Source: Dehalococcoidia bacterium (GTDB taxonomy: Bacteria > Chloroflexota > Dehalococcoidia > GIF9 > AB-539-J10). From it: 6,634 nucleotides of DNA. Shown one piece after another: positions 5,956 to 6,634 of this stretch. Position 1 is the stretch's first letter, and each line of letters begins with the position of its first letter. Both the position numbers and the translations under genes were made by a program. Below the pieces are notes generated by a model, which was given only the letters and a program-made list of their open reading frames with translations, did not search any database and had not been told where the DNA came from. Where the stretch lies: the NCBI GenBank assembly GCA_030606385.1, contig JAUWGN010000063.1, positions 1 to 6,634 on the forward strand, in the 5' to 3' direction.

Positions 5956-6634
5956 TAGGCTCTCTTTTTTTTAACTCCTTTACAGCATCTTTGATATTAG
6001 TTAATGCTTTGGCAATATTTTCCTCTCTGGTTGCCAGTGAAAATCTAATATGACCATCCATTCCAAACGGAGCTCCTTCAACTCCAGCTACTCGTGCCTT
6101 TCTTAACAAAAAATTCCGAAAGTCTACAGAGGTCTCTATCATGTATTCCTTGCCAGCAAATTCATATTCATGGCCAAAAAGTTTCTTGATGCGAGGAAAA
6201 GCGTAAAATGCACCTTCTGGTTTAATACAACTAATTCCATCAATTTCATTCAAGCCCTTCACAAAAATATTTCCATTTCTTCCATATCTTTGTCTCATTT
6301 GGTCGGTAGCTTTCCTGGCTTTTTCGCTTGTGTAAGCGACACGCATAGCATACTGTTCCGGTCTAGAAGCCCCAGAGTTGATATGGCCTTGTAATTTTGT
6401 TAACGCGCTGATAACTTCCCTTGGGCCAGCAACATATCCTATTCTCCAGCCAGGAACACCAAACCTCTTAGATGGGCCATCAACCAATATAGCATTACTT
6501 CTCATACCTTCAATTGATAATATGCTCTTGTGCTTTCTGCCATTGAAAACAAATCCTGCGTAAATCTCATCAGATATGACCCATATACTTTTTTCTTTCA
6601 CGATTTTTGCTATTTCCTGTAGTTCATCTTCAGT
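5948..6634 (-). CDS. class I/II PLP-dependent aminotransferase, 5' end beyond the window
   Basis: The last 228 residues of an aspartate-aminotransferase-fold enzyme are present. The frame is open to the right edge and reads TEDELQEIAKIV before the GTG at 6601, a typical mid-protein block, so that GTG is not the real start. Fragment residues 21-25 (SDEIY) hold the Asp that contacts the PLP ring nitrogen and the neighbouring Tyr. GPSKRFGVPGWRIGY (53-67) has the PLP lysine K56. HIRFSLA near the end has the carboxylate-binding Arg (about R197). About the first 170 residues are missing. The common SKSF motif reads SKRF here, and the amino acid substrate cannot be assigned. It overlaps GDH by 8 bp, a strong sign of one operon. 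Sampled lines are near 35% GC, clearly below GDH (near 48%), so the two genes may have different histories. Confidence 0.93.
   Translation of the reverse strand, partial: TEDELQEIAKIVKEKSIWVISDEIYAGFVFNGRKHKSILSIEGMRSNAILVDGPSKRFGVPGWRIGYVAGPREVISALTKLQGHINSGASRPEQYAMRVAYTSEKARKATDQMRQRYGRNGNIFVKGLNEIDGISCIKPEGAFYAFPRIKKLFGHEYEFAGKEYMIETSVDFRNFLLRKARVAGVEGAPFGMDGHIRFSLATREENIAKALTNIKDAVKELKKREPND

Noticed and set aside
5967..5974. Run of eight A on the minus strand near the end of the aminotransferase, considered as a slippage site for a fusion with GDH
   Set aside because: Both frames end and start normally with an 8-bp overlap, and there is no downstream stimulatory structure or family precedent to support programmed frameshifting.

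Overview
The window looks like a bacterial chromosome segment. It carries sigma70-type promoter hexamers (one pair exactly TTGACA/TATAAT), Shine-Dalgarno sequences of the GGAGG and GAGGTGA type, and mixed ATG/GTG/TTG starts. The proteins would suit an anaerobic, amino-acid-using bacterium. A Chloroflexota (Dehalococcoidia-like) or similar uncultured lineage is my best guess, and only an inference.

Layout: a short tail that may end an upstream gene (2-61, +) is followed by a promoter and an M16 zinc peptidase (112-1374, +). Everything else reads on the minus strand. In transcription order it is: a class I/II aminotransferase whose 5' end lies beyond the right edge (6634-5948); glutamate dehydrogenase, overlapping it by 8 bp (5955-4708); RidA (4614-4234); a perfect-consensus promoter with a roughly 206-nt structured leader (4202-3962); a dicarboxylate/glutamate/aspartate symporter (3961-2741); a possible 48-codon small ORF containing a perfect 12-bp hairpin (2720-2574); and a threonine-synthase-like PLP enzyme (2584-1385). 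The PLP enzyme is interrupted by one in-frame TAG at 1697-1699. The peptidase and the PLP-enzyme frame converge about 10 nt apart with no obvious terminator between them.

Together the minus-strand genes form an amino-acid metabolism group. The symporter would take up acidic amino acids or dicarboxylates. The aminotransferase would collect amino groups onto 2-oxoglutarate, and GDH would recycle the glutamate to 2-oxoglutarate plus ammonium. RidA would remove reactive enamine/imine by-products of PLP enzymes, and the threonine-synthase-like protein is another PLP enzyme of the threonine branch. This joint role is inferred from family knowledge and adjacency.

The points most worth a second look are the single amber codon in an otherwise intact PLP enzyme, the structured leader of the symporter, the Ile/Thr-rich small ORF plus hairpin ahead of the threonine-synthase-like gene, and an alternation of base composition between neighbouring genes. 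I found no CRISPR array, tRNA, rRNA, insertion sequence or clearly novel multi-gene system.
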